Positions 31,087-44,131 of a DNA stretch of 64,000 nt are shown here, piece after piece (the stretch's first letter is position 1; every line of letters begins with the position of its first letter). The position numbers and the translations under genes are program-made. A model generated the notes under the pieces. That model had not been told where the DNA came from. It saw only the letters and a program-made list of their open reading frames with translations, and made no database searches. Origin of the DNA: Auricularia sp. M13 (taxonomy: Eukaryota; Basidiomycota; Agaricomycetes; Auriculariales; Auriculariaceae); contig CM073201.1 of NCBI GenBank assembly GCA_037042915.1, positions 372,001 to 436,000 on the forward strand, written 5' to 3'.

Positions 31087-31883
31087 TCAAGCATCGTCCT
31101 CATCGCCCCAGAAGTCCGGGATGGCTTCGTCCGAGTCGGAGGAGATGATGATGGGTTCCGGCTCGGCCTTGGCCTTGCCCTTCGACGAGTGTGCGGCCTT
31201 GGCAGGCGTCGAAGACGTAGATGCCGACTTTGTGGCAGTCTTGCGAGGCTTCGAAGGGCCGGCGATGGGCTCCTTCTTCGGAGCCTCGGCTGGTGTTCAT
31301 ATCAGCATACCGCGCGAGTCAGAAAACAATCCCACGAACCCTTGATCGGCGCCTTCTTGACGCGCTTGCTCGGGGTCGAGCCCGACGATCGCCTTCGTCA
31401 AGCTTGTGCTTGCCAGATGTCGGGGTGTCGCCCGCCTTTGCCGCCTTGGGGACGGGCTCCTTCCTGCGATATTCGTAGTCAGCTTGAGTAATAATGACAG
31501 TAGACATGGAAAAAAATACTCACAAGCAGTAAAAAGTCGCATATCGATTGATCTTGTCCATGGGAAGCGCGTCGCTGATGAAGCGCGGGTCGCACTTCTT
31601 CGTGTCCCGGGTCTGCTGGCGGCGGCACTACGAATGCGAATGATGAGAAAACGCCGCAAATCCAATCAGCGCATAGACTCACAACAGTGAGCCAACGGCC
31701 ACAGTTGACGAACGACCGGTCCTCGCCGCTGCCAGTGGGCTTGCGCTTGAAGACGATGGCGGGAACGCCGACCCAGCTGCACTCCTCGCACTGCCAGTCA
31801 GGACCGCGGGTTGGCCGGCCCTCCATCATGCCGTGGCAGAACGCTGAGGTTTCGCGCTGGAATACGGTTTCTTTGTCCAACAT
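31087..31883 (-). CDS. Uncharacterised cysteine-containing protein, one probable frame break
   Basis: Minus-strand exons 31883-31683, 31627-31524, 31463-31340 and 31289-31087. The N-terminal part has C-E-E-C-S-W-V-G-V-P, N-C-G-R-W-L-T-V-C, and D-T-K-K-C-D-P-R-F-I-S, so several cysteines may form a zinc-binding module. The C-terminal part is Lys/Ala/Pro-rich and ends in the acidic IPDFWGDEDDA. A TATA box on the minus strand (about 31945-31954) lies 62 bp upstream. In exon 3 the frame reading KAAKAGDTPTSGKHKLDEG must shift by one base near 31378-31390 to continue as TPSKRVKKAPIK, the frame used by exon 4. This is either a real frameshift or a sequence error. Confidence 0.6.
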
Positions 31884-32148
31884 GAGTATGAAGCGTGGGT
31901 CGATGTTGAGGAACGTCGACGCTCACCGAGGTACGAGATTGCATGCTTTATATACTTGCCTGTCGACCTTTCATTGTCCCGTCTCAGCCTCAGCAGTTGC
32001 TAGCGTGAGCAGACGATCACACTTCGCATCACACCGGCAAATCGCCGTCGTCATCTCATGATTACTGAGTCGCGCGCAGCGCAATGCAGACAATACAGGC
32101 CGATTATGACGTACCAAAAGCAGTTTCAGATAGCCTCTCTTCCTACGC

Positions 32149-35100
32149 CTAGTCAAACGGATTACGAGGCATACATTTCGGGAGAGTAGGCAGGATGCCG
32201 AAATAATCGTAGAATGACTGAGCGTAGAATTTCCAGACGTCTCGTTCAACCTGAACGAGCTGCTCGACAGAGAGCCCTTCGCCCTTCGTGTATCGAGCTA
32301 GGTTGGGAACCTCTCTGCAGCGTGGCCATGCACGCACGAGGCTCCAGAAGCTGTAGACGGAGACGAGGCGGTTGCGTGGATCAGGATCGGTCTGAGCCGG
32401 CGCCGCCGTTCCTGACGGCACGAAACCATCCGCGCCGCCCCATATTTTCATCCTCAGGGCATTACGCTGTTCTTCCAGCTCCGGGCTCCATATTCCGAGC
32501 GACCGGAGAATGTGTTCATCTGCTCGGCGGAGCTGGAACCGGAATTCTGCCTCCTCGATCTCCCAGATCATGAAGCACCGCACTTCGGGGCTCACAAGCT
32601 CGTCCAGGCGTAAATTGCGCTGCCTGATAGCGAATTCCTTGAGACCATGACCGTTGGGGAGCTGCGGGTGATAGCCATACACCGGATCGGGCGGTGGTGC
32701 GGAAGGATGTGACTTCAACGAGGTTTTCCCATGCTCCGCGCCCGAGGCATGCTGGCCGGAGGAAGTGCTAGTTCCTGCTGCGAGAGATTCTCCGGATCGA
32801 GCGGCCTGCTTTGACACGTTGGTCGTAAACAAACTAGGCAGCATATATGCGCACCTGCTCTTTTGCCCGGACCCGGGGTACTGTGTGAGAGCGCCGGCAT
32901 CGTCCTTCAGATGCTGTCAGGTATGTGTATCGTTGCAAATTCCAATCCACTCACTGTGATGATACCAATGGTAGCCGCCCACAAAGCTCGAGATGGCTGC
33001 GCGAGACCGTCATCACCGGACGACGAGATGGACCAGCTGAGTACCCCCTCGTTCAGCAACAGCTCGCAGTCTCGTTCAGATGAGTTTTCGTGTGGTACTC
33101 GTGATGCTTTGTCAAAGAGAACAATCCGCCTAGCCGTAATCCCAGTATTCGTCCCATCGCGTGCCCCGGCTGCGAACCTCTGAGAATGTCGTTTCGTCCA
33201 TCTGTCTGAGACTGCGAGGGCTGAATTCGTAGTAAACGCTCATTGAATGCCCATGTTCGTGCCAGTCATCCGGTTGCGCACTATCCCTCGCAGTCTCTAC
33301 CATCAAGTCCTCTCCGCGCGAGAGCCGAGTGTAGCTGAGACTGGTACGCTCAGAGCCTTCCACGGTCTCCTCGACATGTGCATCATGAATTTTAGCACGG
33401 AGATCAGCGAGATGGGGTGTGACGGCGCTATCATTGCTCAAAGACTTAGGGCGAGCATCGGCGCGCTCGCTGCTGGTTCGTCTGGCGCTTGCTTCTCGAT
33501 CCATTGCGCGAGCTCGCGAGATGTTGTACTTGTCGTCCAGAACCTTTCGCCACGTTGTCAGCGAGAGCGCGCAGTATCCTTCGCGGATGAGACGACCAAG
33601 CCAAAAGTTGCGAAGCGCAGCCCAAGATGCGATAACATAATTGAACCGCTTTTCGTGCTTCAGCAATAGATGGAGCGGGGGGAGCGCGTATTCCAACGGG
33701 CGCGTAAATACATCCTGTGGCACAGGACTGACACAGTCACCCGCGCAGAGTCGCCACTCGCGTGTTACCGATCTGTCGACGGATGCTGCCACATCCGTCA
33801 GCCAGGAAGGCAGCTGCGGTACCCAGTCTGGCGGTCGAAAGCCCTGAGCAGCCTGATTCGATGGATCCGTTTCCCATGTACGTGGTAGCCATCGTTCGGG
33901 AGCGTCGGGATTGCGATGAGTCCTCGTGTCTAAAAATCGATTAGGACTGAACTATCCGCAGGACAGACCAAATACGCACCCTGGTAACGTGATTCTTCGC
34001 GTATTATATAGCGCGGGTAGTGGGACACTGGGTATTCCTCATCCATGGGCCACCTGTGCGATGACGACGGAGCGAGCGGTGAGCGCGATCGACGAGTCTT
34101 GCTGGGCGGTGACTGAGAGCGACGCATCCGCGAGGTCTGGCGCAACGGAGAGCGCGAGCGGCACCGAGATGTTCTCGCGCGCGGCTCAGCACGCGGATCG
34201 TCGACGTCCATCTTGTCTAGACTTGGCGGAGAAGCATCTCTGTTTCTTTGCCGCCTTCCCATGAGGTCGGTATGGTATTCATCCAGGTGCTCGAGCGGCT
34301 TTGTCTCCACCGATCTTGACCACGGAATGGGCGGTTTTGCGTGACAGCCGCGAGGTAATCCGCGCAGGACAAGGTAAGCCGGAACTCCCAGTCGATGCAA
34401 GAGGTCTGCCATAGCGCGATCGGCCGTGAAGACACCGACGTAGTTGTAAATCCGATCCGAGACAAAGAGCTTGTCGCCGACATGGAATTGGACATCGAGG
34501 CGAAAGAGACGAAAAGGCGCGCAGTTCCGCTATTCCCGTTGGATGCGGGTGACCATCTTCGCAGACTCCCTGAACGTCGAGGTAAGAACCCTGAGATCCG
34601 AGAGCAGTCGCATGCATTCCGTTACTGTGGTAGTGGGTACGAGTACCCGAGTCCGCGCTGTTTTGAGATACGGAAGAGCTTTGAGATAGATCTCATGGAA
34701 TGATAGCTCGAGTCGACCGAGAAGCTCGCAAGAGACTCTACCATAACCCAGGGATGCCGTCGCGGAGATCCAGTCATGATACTGGAAAACGTACGCAACG
34801 ATGTCGCGCTTATGCAGTTCACGATGCAGCTCATGGCGTTCAATCCAAGCGAGATGGGGCGCGCAGGGATTCCACATCTGAGGGTAAAGCATCGGGTCGT
34901 GGGGTCCGAGACGAAAGTCGCTCCTAATGAGAGGGTACTCCTCTGGCGGCAGTTGGGGAATGTCGGCACCAGCAGACAAGGAGCACACGTATTGACCTCC
35001 GTGGCCAAATGCGACAGTCTGAACAGAGCCAGGATATTGCTCGGTCAGTAGACGAGGACGGGAAACCGGGACAAGCTCGGGCGGTGAGTCTGCATCGCCA

Positions 35101-35354
35101 CGCTTGGAGTGGTATCCTGGTTGCAATGGGTCCATGGAGTCCAATGGCCAGAGTATGATTAGAGCACCGGTGACGTCTGCGACGAGTAGCAGCTGCGCGC
35201 AGAAATCTGCGCACAACGATGTGGTGGTGATGGATGTTGCGATTAAGGCGATTCCAAGGACGAAGCGCGGGAGTGGGGATGTATTCGATCGTGCACCCCC
35301 AAATGAGGATACACTGTTGCTGACCAGACTGTCTGCGCCCACAAATGTGGACAC
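32149..35354 (-). pseudogene. Large uncharacterised protein gene, several frame breaks
   Basis: Long minus-strand segments follow one another. 35354-34530 includes RPRLLTEQYPGSVQTVAFGH and FQYHDWISATASLGYG. 34526-33930 includes RIYNYVGVFTADRAMADLLH. 33838-33130 begins GFRPPDWVPQLPSWL. 33128-32960 includes RRIVLFDKASRVPHENS. 32844-32149 ends AQSFYDYFGILP. The style resembles a large lineage-expanded family of unknown function in Agaricomycetes. Breaks are an in-frame TAG at 34530-34532 (a 57-nt weak intron could hide it), a one-base shift at about 33130, and another mismatch before 32844. The gene appears to be decaying. Confidence 0.5.
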
Positions 35355-35600
35355 AAGAACTTGGGCGGATCAGAGACGAGGAGCGGAGTCTGAATGGACT
35401 TTGCCATTTCTGGCACTCGGCAACATGCTCGACCGCACACGCATCCGACCCACCGCGCCGCCCCCATTTGGGGACGGTGCAATCGAACACGGGCTGTCCC
35501 CATTTGGGGGCGGTCTACCGAGCGCTGGCTACCGAATCGTGGCGGGCGCTGTCGAGCTTGAGGTCCCCCAGGCCGCACCACCACCCAGCCTTCCAGGCAT

Positions 35601-36215
35601 TTGCCTGGGACGCTCAAGCAAATTATCGTCAAGGCATCGAATCTCGCACCATGGGCACCTCGGCCCGCTGGTGCAATATCTCGTGTTGCGTTGGTCGACG
35701 AATTCGCCGTCAGGTCAGGTCAGTCGGTCAGCACACTCGCCCCGTCTCGTCTAATCCGCGTCACGCACGGCAGCAGCGGCGCGCCCAGCAGCGGGACAGG
35801 GGCGATGCAGGTGCGCGTCAGGGCCCTGTGTTCCTTGCAGCGCGCGTGTGCGATGAGTTTGCCCTTCAGCAACGGCAAAAGCGACGACGGCGCCGCGGCT
35901 TCGGCGAGCTCTCGTGGTCCATTTAGGTGTGTGACTGACATTTATATTTGACTTTTACTATATCCTCTAAGCTGTCTTCGACGCAGGTTCGCTTATCGAA
36001 TAGATCGCGGGCCCTTCAAAAATCCGAAGACGCCAAATGGCCTACTACAAGCATCTCGGTGAGCTTTCCCCGCTCATAGTAAACCTCGACGAACTCATTT
36101 TGCGTAGCATTTCATTACTGAACCATTTCTACTGTCCGTTGGCGACTTGTACATTCGTCTGTAACGTAAACCTGTTTTGTGTCTTAGGTCAAGGTCTGCT
36201 TCGTTCTTCTCGGTT
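35601..36215 (+). CDS. Hypothetical protein, low support
   Basis: A frame starting MPGTLKQIIVKASNLAPW can be spliced from a GTGTGTG donor (about 35930) to a GCAG acceptor (about 35986), reading FAYRIDRGPFKNPKTPNGLL, and again across 36059 to about 36187. No domain is recognised and composition is unremarkable. It could be an artefact of a GC-rich region. Confidence 0.2.
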
Positions 36216-36229
36216 TAATGTAATGAACA

Positions 36230-37053
36230 TCCTATTGTCCTCCTGCCCTCCATCGTGCTGCCTGCCGCTGGCGATGCCAGCGTTTCTCCTTCCCATCCCA
36301 GCGACTGCCGGGATTGATCCATTTTGCGAGATCCTCGCGCGAGCAATCAGGAACGAAGTCGCAAGCGCCAAGTCGCGTCAAGGATTCTGACTGCACGGGG
36401 AGGAAGAATGATATCTGTGCAGGGCATTGATGAGCTCAGAACAATGTCGAGCAGAAAGTCTCACGTCGTGTTTCTGCGCGAAAAACTTCCAGCTCATCAA
36501 TTGGAGCCGTGCTTCAAGTTGATTACTAGATGAAAAGTGAGTAGGGGTCGAAAATCGGTTGACAATATTAATCACTCACTCAGTGAAGAAGAGAACCCGG
36601 TATTCGTGCAGTCTGCTCTGCGCCGACTCGAAGTCGAGGTAGACATCGGCTTTCACGCCTACCACGAGAACCGCGTCTTCAGCCCTCGTCCAGCAACCGA
36701 TGAGCTCTGCAGATAGGGCGCTCGCGAACCGCAGATTTGGACAGGGCATACCGACAGGCGGGCGGGATCACGACGTCTGCTGTGCAACTTTCGCGCAGAG
36801 CTTATAGCAGCGACACGCATCATCGCTCTCGGCGCTGTCCCTTCCATTAGCCTCTGTTGTGCTTCTCCGCACGCGGGCGAGACGACACAATGTAAGCCGG
36901 CTTGCTGCTGCGGTCCTCCAGCAAATCGGCGCATCCCATTGTCCTAGCTCCCCGTTTATAATCCCTTCCGTCGCGTCGTCCGAACGACGCGGATTTCTCC
37001 TGCTAAATCGCGCATCTCACCAGCTAACACATCGTTGCCGGGTCGTCCTCAAC
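36230..37053. other. Intergenic, no supported gene
   Basis: Only short frames occur between the low-support gene and the gene beginning at 37054. Confidence 0.35.
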
Positions 37054-39393
37054 ATGACATCGATAGCGAAGGCGTGGAACCAGCTGGAAGGCACGGAGGA
37101 GCTCGTCGAGAAATGGAAGAAGAATCCTCTCTGGAACGGCGAGCGCGGGCGGAACGAGTTGTCGAAGTTGGCGCGGTCGATGTACCAGGACTTCGAGAAC
37201 AAGTTCCCCGCCGAGGCTGCGCAGGACGAGAATGGCTGGTATACCGTGCGTACACTCTCCAATCTGACATTGAACTTGTTGACGGACTGTGTGCAGTACT
37301 TGTATAACAAGGCGAAGAATGCGAAGAAGAAGACCAGCGTCCCCGCGGTGACGAAGAAGGCGTTGACGGCGCTCTTTCCGCCAAAGAAGAAACGCATGAC
37401 TCCGGCTCGATTTCTCTTCTACGCGACGCACAAAGATGAGATTGCGCCCATTTTCCAGCGCGGCAGGGTGAGGCCGAGAAGAAGAACTCTGGCAAGCGGA
37501 ACGCTCTCTTGCAAACCGTCCTGAACGAGTACATCAAAGACAACCCCGAGAAGTACCAAGCCTTTACAGAGAGCATGGGAATCGCGCCCGAAGCTGACGA
37601 CGAAGATGGTACCGATTCCGATGCAAAGCCTGATCCCGCGTACGTTTGCCGACCATCCCTCTCACGTGCCTCCAGTTTAACTCGCATATAGGGTCATAAA
37701 GTCGTTCAAGACAACGGCGCAGCATATTCTGGACTGGTGGGCGTTGCACACAGGCTTTGCTCTCATCCTGGTCGTCGCCGGGAACGATGGCGAAAATGAC
37801 ATTGTTGGCGGGTTCGTAGCACCGGCAATATTCGAAAATCACTAATTTGGATAAGGTACCACGACAAGATACACAACTTTTTCGACGCTCGTCAGGACAT
37901 GAAGACAGCTATCGAAGACGCTCTCGTCGCGCACGTCCTTCAAGTGAAAGGTATGTCTCAGTTGGGGTCTTGGGACTCGTCACTTACGCGGCGAGATCCA
38001 GACGACGAACCTCGGTTCATACCTTCGCGCACTCCCTCACCAACACCGAATGCGGACACGGGGAGAGGAGGATTATGAAGATGGCTTGGACCTGTCTTTC
38101 AACGTTGAGACCGCAGGTACGCTCTCTCTCTCACCCGCGTCTCTTTATCGAGGTACGCTCACACACGGGATGGGCGATATTTAGCCAATCCAGTGCGTTC
38201 TCCCGCTCGTCATTCGACTACGGAAATCGAAGAGCCTACCGGAGAGCCGGAATTGGCACAACGTCAGTCGACTCCGGGCAATGGCGCGCTCGAACCAACG
38301 CAACCCGAGTTTCCCGACCTTGCGCACGATCCACCAGAATCTCCCCGTCAGGAGTCCCCCGGTCTTCAGCCGGAATCCGGTAAGTACGCGTACTTTCTTA
38401 TCTCAGTCTCATTCTGATTGTGCGCGTCGAAACTAGGTGAGACCGCCAAGACCGATTCGCCTGTCGGCGCTCCCATGGCCACAATTGCGGTGCAAGTGCA
38501 ATCACAGCCTGCGAGCGAGAGGGACGCGATACTACGCCTCGTCAATATGTCGCGCACGGAGTCTTGGATGCACAAGGATGCCGAATTTTTCTTGGATTCA
38601 GGCTATAGCGTCGCTTGGTATTCCTTGGTTCGGACCTGGTTGTGATACGAGCAAATGCACGTCAACCATAAGGAGGTGCGTTTGCTCATTTTTTCATGTG
38701 CTCGACGCTGATCTTTCCAAAGACTCTACTAGAAATCAAAACCCGTCCACTATTGTTCAGGGAATGGACCCGTCATCGCCACGAGCACCCATCTTTGGAC
38801 GCTCTCCAGAGTTTCCATAGCGCATTCGTTGAGTACTATATGCAGCTTCAGCCGACTGAGAGGAAAGCGGGGAACGTTACGCAGCTCGTGGAGCTCAAGG
38901 CCGCGGACATCGTCGATAAACGCTCGTACGGCGCACTCTATCGGGCCGGTGGGCGCGGTCTCACGGTCCTCATGTTTGGTATCGCCTGGCTCGTTCACGC
39001 TGGCTCAAACCTCGTGCTTGCCGCGAATCATGCGTCCGCGACTGTCGACGCGTTGATTGCAGATCTCACGGCGGCTCTCTCTGTGATGTGCTCCCCGTGC
39101 GTGCTTCTCTCTCAGATAGAGGATAATTGCTTACCAGCCTCAGTATCAACGGGGATGGTTTGGGTAGCGCGTGCGCTGGAATTCCCGGTCCAGAACATGC
39201 CAAAGCGAATGGGAAACGCAAGGCCGCACCCGGCGGCGAGGGAGAGTCGTCGAAACGGAAGAAAGCCAGGGGTGAGAAGAGGTGCGTGTTCGCCATAGTC
39301 ATCTCACGCGCCAACGTGCTGAACCTACTGATTTCTCAGCTCAAATCCGACTGCCAAAGGCAAATCGCGCGCGTCAACCAAGAGGACCCGCTG
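37054..39393 (+). pseudogene. Uncharacterised lineage-expanded protein gene, frame-broken
   Basis: The gene begins MTSIAKAWNQLEGTEELVEK and splices through several 45-60 nt introns. Later segments read KKALTALFPPKKKRMTPARF, HILDWWALHTGFALILVVAG, DEPRFIPSRTPSPTPNADTG, DAEFFLDSGYSVAWYSLVRT, and RPLLFREWTRHRHEHP, and a Lys-rich tail ends KSRASTKRTR. Tryptophan-rich and RP-x-x-x-x-x-W patterns recall a protein family that is very numerous in Agaricomycetes, of unknown function. Frame breaks lie at about 37467-37470, at about 38066, and as an in-frame TGA at 38643-38645 (between TWL and YEQMH). The gene lies just upstream of a KDZ transposase gene in the same orientation. Confidence 0.5.
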
Positions 39394-39553
39394 AGGTGCA
39401 TTGTCTGCTGGCGCATCACGTGGGCTGTGTTCCGGCGTACAATGTAATGCGTTCCACGTCCTGTAAAAGTGAACCGCCGCGAAGTCTCTCGTCGCGCGCC
39501 TCCCCAACTTCGCAGCTATCTTTTTCCTTTCACCATCTCCTGCCTATCCGATC

Positions 39554-42500
39554 ATGAGCGGTAAAAAGCGCCGAAAGGAAGGTCCACCAGAGCCGTCCCC
39601 TTTCAGGATCGTCGAGCGACCCACTGAGACGGTGAGAGGCTTCCAAAGGCTTACTACCTCGGCGACCGCAGTGGCGACGGCGCGCGCCCCCGCCGCCAGC
39701 GCAGTCCCAGAAGCAGCCATTTACAAGGACGACGCGTCTCCGATACGCACTATCGCACGGGATCGTTCGACGGCGTCTCAGACCGAGCATCCTAAGCCTG
39801 GCTCGGTTTCAATCACGAACGCACCGCCTCAGGAGCCATTGGAAACGTTGAATCGCACACAGGTAAGTCAGTTCTCGGTTCACTGGCATTGCTAACGCCA
39901 ACCACCAGAAACCTTCAGCTGTTATGACGGACTTCAAGGAAAACTGGGCAGCACCACTGCTCGCCATCATGTACGAACGCGAACACGACTCCCGTTTCGG
40001 ATCCAGCTGTCCTCGATGCCCCAACAGCGACGGTCGTGCCGAGTATAAATGTTTGGAGTGCTTTCAGTTGCCGCCGATGTGTAAACAGTGCATTGTCGAC
40101 GCGCACAGACACTCTCCCTTTCACGACGTGAAGGTCTGGAACGGCAAGTTTATGGAGAGCGTCTCACTCTCCAGCATTGGATTCGAGATTCATCTTGGCC
40201 ACGATGGATCTCCGTGCCCGTCTGGCGGGGGTGGAAAATTACCGATGACGATCGTACACGAAGGCAGTATCCGCCAGATGACCGTCGTGCGTTGTGGCTG
40301 CAATGTTCGGAAGGACAAGTTGGGCTTGGACGCCATGTCTCTCTGGCGCGCAGGGCTCTTTCCTGCGTCTTTTGTTCGACCGCGAAGCGTGATGACGGCG
40401 GGAGCTCTGCGGAACTTCAGCCTCCTCACACTGACTACGAAGGTCACATCTAGTGGATACTGCAATTACCTGCGCCGCAGAACCGATTATTGGTCCAAAG
40501 AAGCTACCAAGGTACGACGCCGTTGATTGCGAGGCAAACGTCTCATATACATGTACAGGATCGCTCCCGCGAGTTTCTCACGACTTTCCGAATGTATTGC
40601 TTTCTGGAGAACCTGAAGGAAAACGCTCTTCGCCCACCAGAACCCGGAAAAGAGCTGGCAGCCGGGTCTATGTCCGTGTTCTGTCCGGCGTGTCCTCAGC
40701 CAGGGATCAATATGACACCGGGCTCGAAAACCCGCCCGCCCAGTCATCAGTGCGTCTGACGGCCGCGTGTGAAATATATGCTGAATTTGTTCAGATTCCT
40801 TGACGCCAAAGTCTCGACGCGAGACGGGAACTTTGTCGGTCAAAAGGATAAACTCATGGACCACGACGATCTCCCGCTCACGATGAACTCCATGTACTTC
40901 GTGCATCATCTACGAATGCGCGAGATTATGAAAGACAAGTCGACGGACTTGGTGGTAATTCATGGGCTCAATTTACATGCTGTGTTTCGTCTGACGCGTG
41001 CATCCGCAGCCCGTCTCTTGCAACAACTTTAAAGCCTTGGACTACCGCGGCATGAGGTCTGGAATCGTGTCTCACATTTGCCGGCACGACATGATAGAGG
41101 CGAACGGGACGGCGGACCTCGTCAAGGGCGAGCGGTGAGCACGTGATCATATGGACTTGCGGAACTGCGATTTTGACGCGGTTCAGATTTGCCAGCGTCG
41201 ACTTCGCTGTAGTGAGCTCTCACTACAGGTACCTAAGCCTGCCGCTGTTTATAGAGGTTTACGACATCGTCTGCAAGTGGTGGAAGAACTTCTTTCACCG
41301 GATCCGCACCAACGATATGATCACCTCGGAATTCCCGGCGTGGCAGACCGCTGGCGCGGACAGTCACGGCGGTCGGCAAGTATCACATCGTCAATCATAA
41401 CGACGAATGCCGTCGTTTGCGGGACATTCACCTTCTTCCCGGTATGGGCCAAGTCGACGGCGATAACCCGGAACGCATCTGGGCAGTCCAGGGTAGAATC
41501 GCAACCAGCGTGCAAGAGATGGGCATCGGGGCCCGCGAGGACACTATAAACGAACATTTCAAGGATTGGAACATGCAAAAAACCATTGATATGGGTTCGT
41601 CGGAGCGATTTCTCCATTAGCATTATCTGACAGCTGTTAGCGCAATACCTCAGCAGGAAGATGAAGGACGCGCGAAGGGAACTTGCATCGCAGCAGCAGT
41701 ACTTGGAAAACCTCAGACCCTACGATGAGACAGAAACGATCGCGCGTTGGGAGCTCGAGGTTCAGCAGTGGACCGCGGATATTATTCACGGCGGCGGACC
41801 ACCGCGCGAAAAGAAAAGTCCGTTCGAGCTCTCCAAGGAGAACGGTGAGCGATTGGGTATCATTTTTAACCTGCACGTATTCACGATTCACGCAGCCCCA
41901 ACGGCGAAGCAAGTTCAGTCCGCGCTTCGCATGGAGACTGATGTTCAAGCTCTCGATGATACGATCGGGACCGGCAAGAGCGTCGTCGATCTAATCAGAG
42001 TGGGATTAGACATAGAAGAACAACAGTATGTATTAGACACCGTCTGCTGAGTGAACGAACTCTGAACGCGTGTCTCAGGGTACAACTTCGACTTTTACGA
42101 GAGCGCCAGGCAACGGACGCTCAGAGCCGTGATGTCGAGGAGAAAAACGGCGCGATCTTGCGTCGCATTCGCTCTTGGAACGGCTGGCGGAGGTCTACCT
42201 TCGCCACACTGCTCCAGCTCTCATCTGACAGCGATGAGACCGAGGCTGCATCAATCGCGGAGGATGTGCAGGCCGAGGACATCAAACTTTGTTTACCAGG
42301 CGCGTTCATCGCAGACGAAACGTACAATACGGCAGATGACTTCCAGCAGCTCGTACGACTCGAACATAAGCTTCGCGAAGCCAAAGCCCACGAAGCGATC
42401 CGGTCGCTACGCAAGCACATCGCGGTGAGAACCAAGCTGAATGCCGAACATCCACGCGGAACAGTCCAGAAGACGCGATTATACAAGTCGCTCGACCGCG

Positions 42501-43146
42501 TTCGAGCTGCAGTCGAACAACACGCAGCTTATTACTCGCTGTTATACGAAAGACTCGAGCGCTTGAAATTACCAATCGCGCCTCACCTGCGCACTCTCAC
42601 GAAGACGGACTTGCGCGACATCGACCTGCGAGGTGCGCACATGGGCTCCAGCCGCAACAGGACTTCGTGGATATGGGGCAAAGTCGGTGACGATGACGAG
42701 GTGAATACGGACGAACTCGATTCGTGGGCCGAAGAAGGTGAGTGGAAACGCGACCATATTTCGTCGCTGATACCTCTCAGTCCAAAAAGTAGAATATAAT
42801 CTCTGCTGGGCACGCGTGCAGAGGTGGAGCGAGCAAGTACTGTTACTTCAGGAGGAAATGCGTCGCACCCTGCTTTTCTTTCGGTACCACGTTCAGCAAT
42901 GGCTCTCGCGCCGCGGATCGCGCGAAAAGAATCCAGGTTTCGACTCATATTGCGAGTTGTGAGTACGAGAAATTCTTTTCGTCGCTTCTCACTCACCGTC
43001 CGGCTAGGCAGGCCTCACACTTCGGCCAGCTATTGAGTCAGGCAAAGGTGGAATTCGGTCGCTGGCTCAGTAGCGAAGAGATTACGGACCTGACAATGAT
43101 CGAGGATCCGAGTCAGTACAACTATATCTTGTATTGGCGCAACTGA
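39554..43146 (+). CDS. KDZ transposase with CxC2 cysteine cluster (probably inactivated)
   Basis: About eleven exons (first 39554-39862, 39909-40511, 40559-40749, 40795-40951, 41010-41134, then from 41187). The N-terminal third has C-P-R-C, Y-K-C-L-E-C-F, C-K-Q-C-I-V-D-A-H and LGHDGSPCP, matching the CxC2 cluster that accompanies Kyakuja-Dileera-Zisupton transposases. The core shows SVFCPACPQPGIN, HDDLPLTMNSMYFV, CNNFKALDYRGM, VYDIVCKWW, LLPGMGQVDGDNPERIW and DTINEHFKDWN; the C-terminal region shows LDIEEQQ and SWIWGK. The frame must shift by one base near 41340 (between TSEFPAW and LARTVTAVGKYH), and the join near 42737/42822 also mismatches, so the protein is probably not produced whole. 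Element ends were not found. Confidence 0.8.
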
Positions 43147-43530
43147 CTCTTGTGACAGTGGAAGTAGAACCCTGATCCAGCCCGCTTGGCAGTTTCGGCA
43201 CTCGGCGATAACGGCGAGTTCACCGAGTTGATCTTGACAGGTGGATTTTCAGATGAGATTACGTAAACGCGAGCTCACGTTTCGGCGTCGCAGAGTATTC
43301 TTAAGCCATGATTTTCACGAGAGAGAGAGCAATATTAACAGAATCTGCATGACAATTATTCAGCACGCCCTTGAATCTTTCGAGAAGAGGTCGCAATCAG
43401 CCGCAATGATCACGACGGCAGAAACCGAAGTATCCAAGAAAACACCAATTCATTGAATATACAGGTATCACGGACGCGCAGAAATTACACCACAAAGTCA
43501 AGAAACAGGCGCAGGTAAAACGAATTGAAG
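43147..43530. other. Region after the KDZ gene, no supported gene
   Basis: A 71-codon frame (43241-43456) rich in Arg and Glu has no recognisable domain. The 3' end of the KDZ element, if any, may lie here. Confidence 0.3.
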
Positions 43531-43538
43531 AACCGCGC

Positions 43539-44131
43539 TCAAACCAAGCCCTCTTCCGCCATCCGCTCCAGCTCGAAGCTCGCGTACGACAAGATTTCCG
43601 CGATGGAGATCAAGGTCTGGTTCCTGGCATCCAGATGCGTGAACGCGATGTAAGCGCTGTAGACGACCAGGAAGGCGGCGACGACGTCCAGGACGGGCAC
43701 CGCAACGCGGCCAAGCCAGCAAGCCACCAGCAGCTTGGCGATGCGAACACCGATGGGCTAAAAACTGTCAGAAACGCGAAAATAACGCACAGGTATCGTA
43801 CATTATACGTCATCGCGCGATTCTGAACGCGCGCTGGGCGAGGAACGTCCCCAGCAGACGCGCTGACATCGATTGTGGCCACTGGTCCGCGAATGGCCGC
43901 CTCATCATCGCCTGCACGCGCTCGCGGACGCCGTGTAGCGTGGTGGCCCCTCGGCAGCGCTGGAGCTGGAGGGCGGGTCGCGAGTTGTTCGGCAACGAGA
44001 ACGTCGGCCTCGCGTTCGTGCACGACGTTGCTGTCGACCTCCGACGCGCGAATAAGAGAGCGGTCGGGCTGAGCTGGGCGCGGGGCGTCGCGCGCGTCGG
44101 ATATGGGGCCGTTGGGTTCGTTGTAGCTCAT
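43539..44131 (-). CDS. Possible small membrane protein (join uncertain)
   Basis: The last exon (about 43760-43539) reads PIGVRIAKLLVACWLGRVAV, then a hydrophobic stretch VLDVVAAFLVVYSAYIAF, and ends LERMAEEGLV. Upstream segments, MSYNEPNGPISDARDAPRPA from 44131 and VRERVQAMMRRPFADQWP nearer the exon, are in different frames and I cannot find a clean splice. One transmembrane helix near the C-terminus is likely. No family recognised. Confidence 0.35.

Noticed and set aside
40757-41139. In-frame TGA codons in the CxC2-KDZ gene
   Set aside because: Both lie inside introns (donor GTGCGT at 40750 with acceptor TTCAG at 40794; donor GTGAGC at 41135 with acceptor TTCAG at 41186) that restore conserved KDZ sequence. 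The frame break near 41340 is retained as real.
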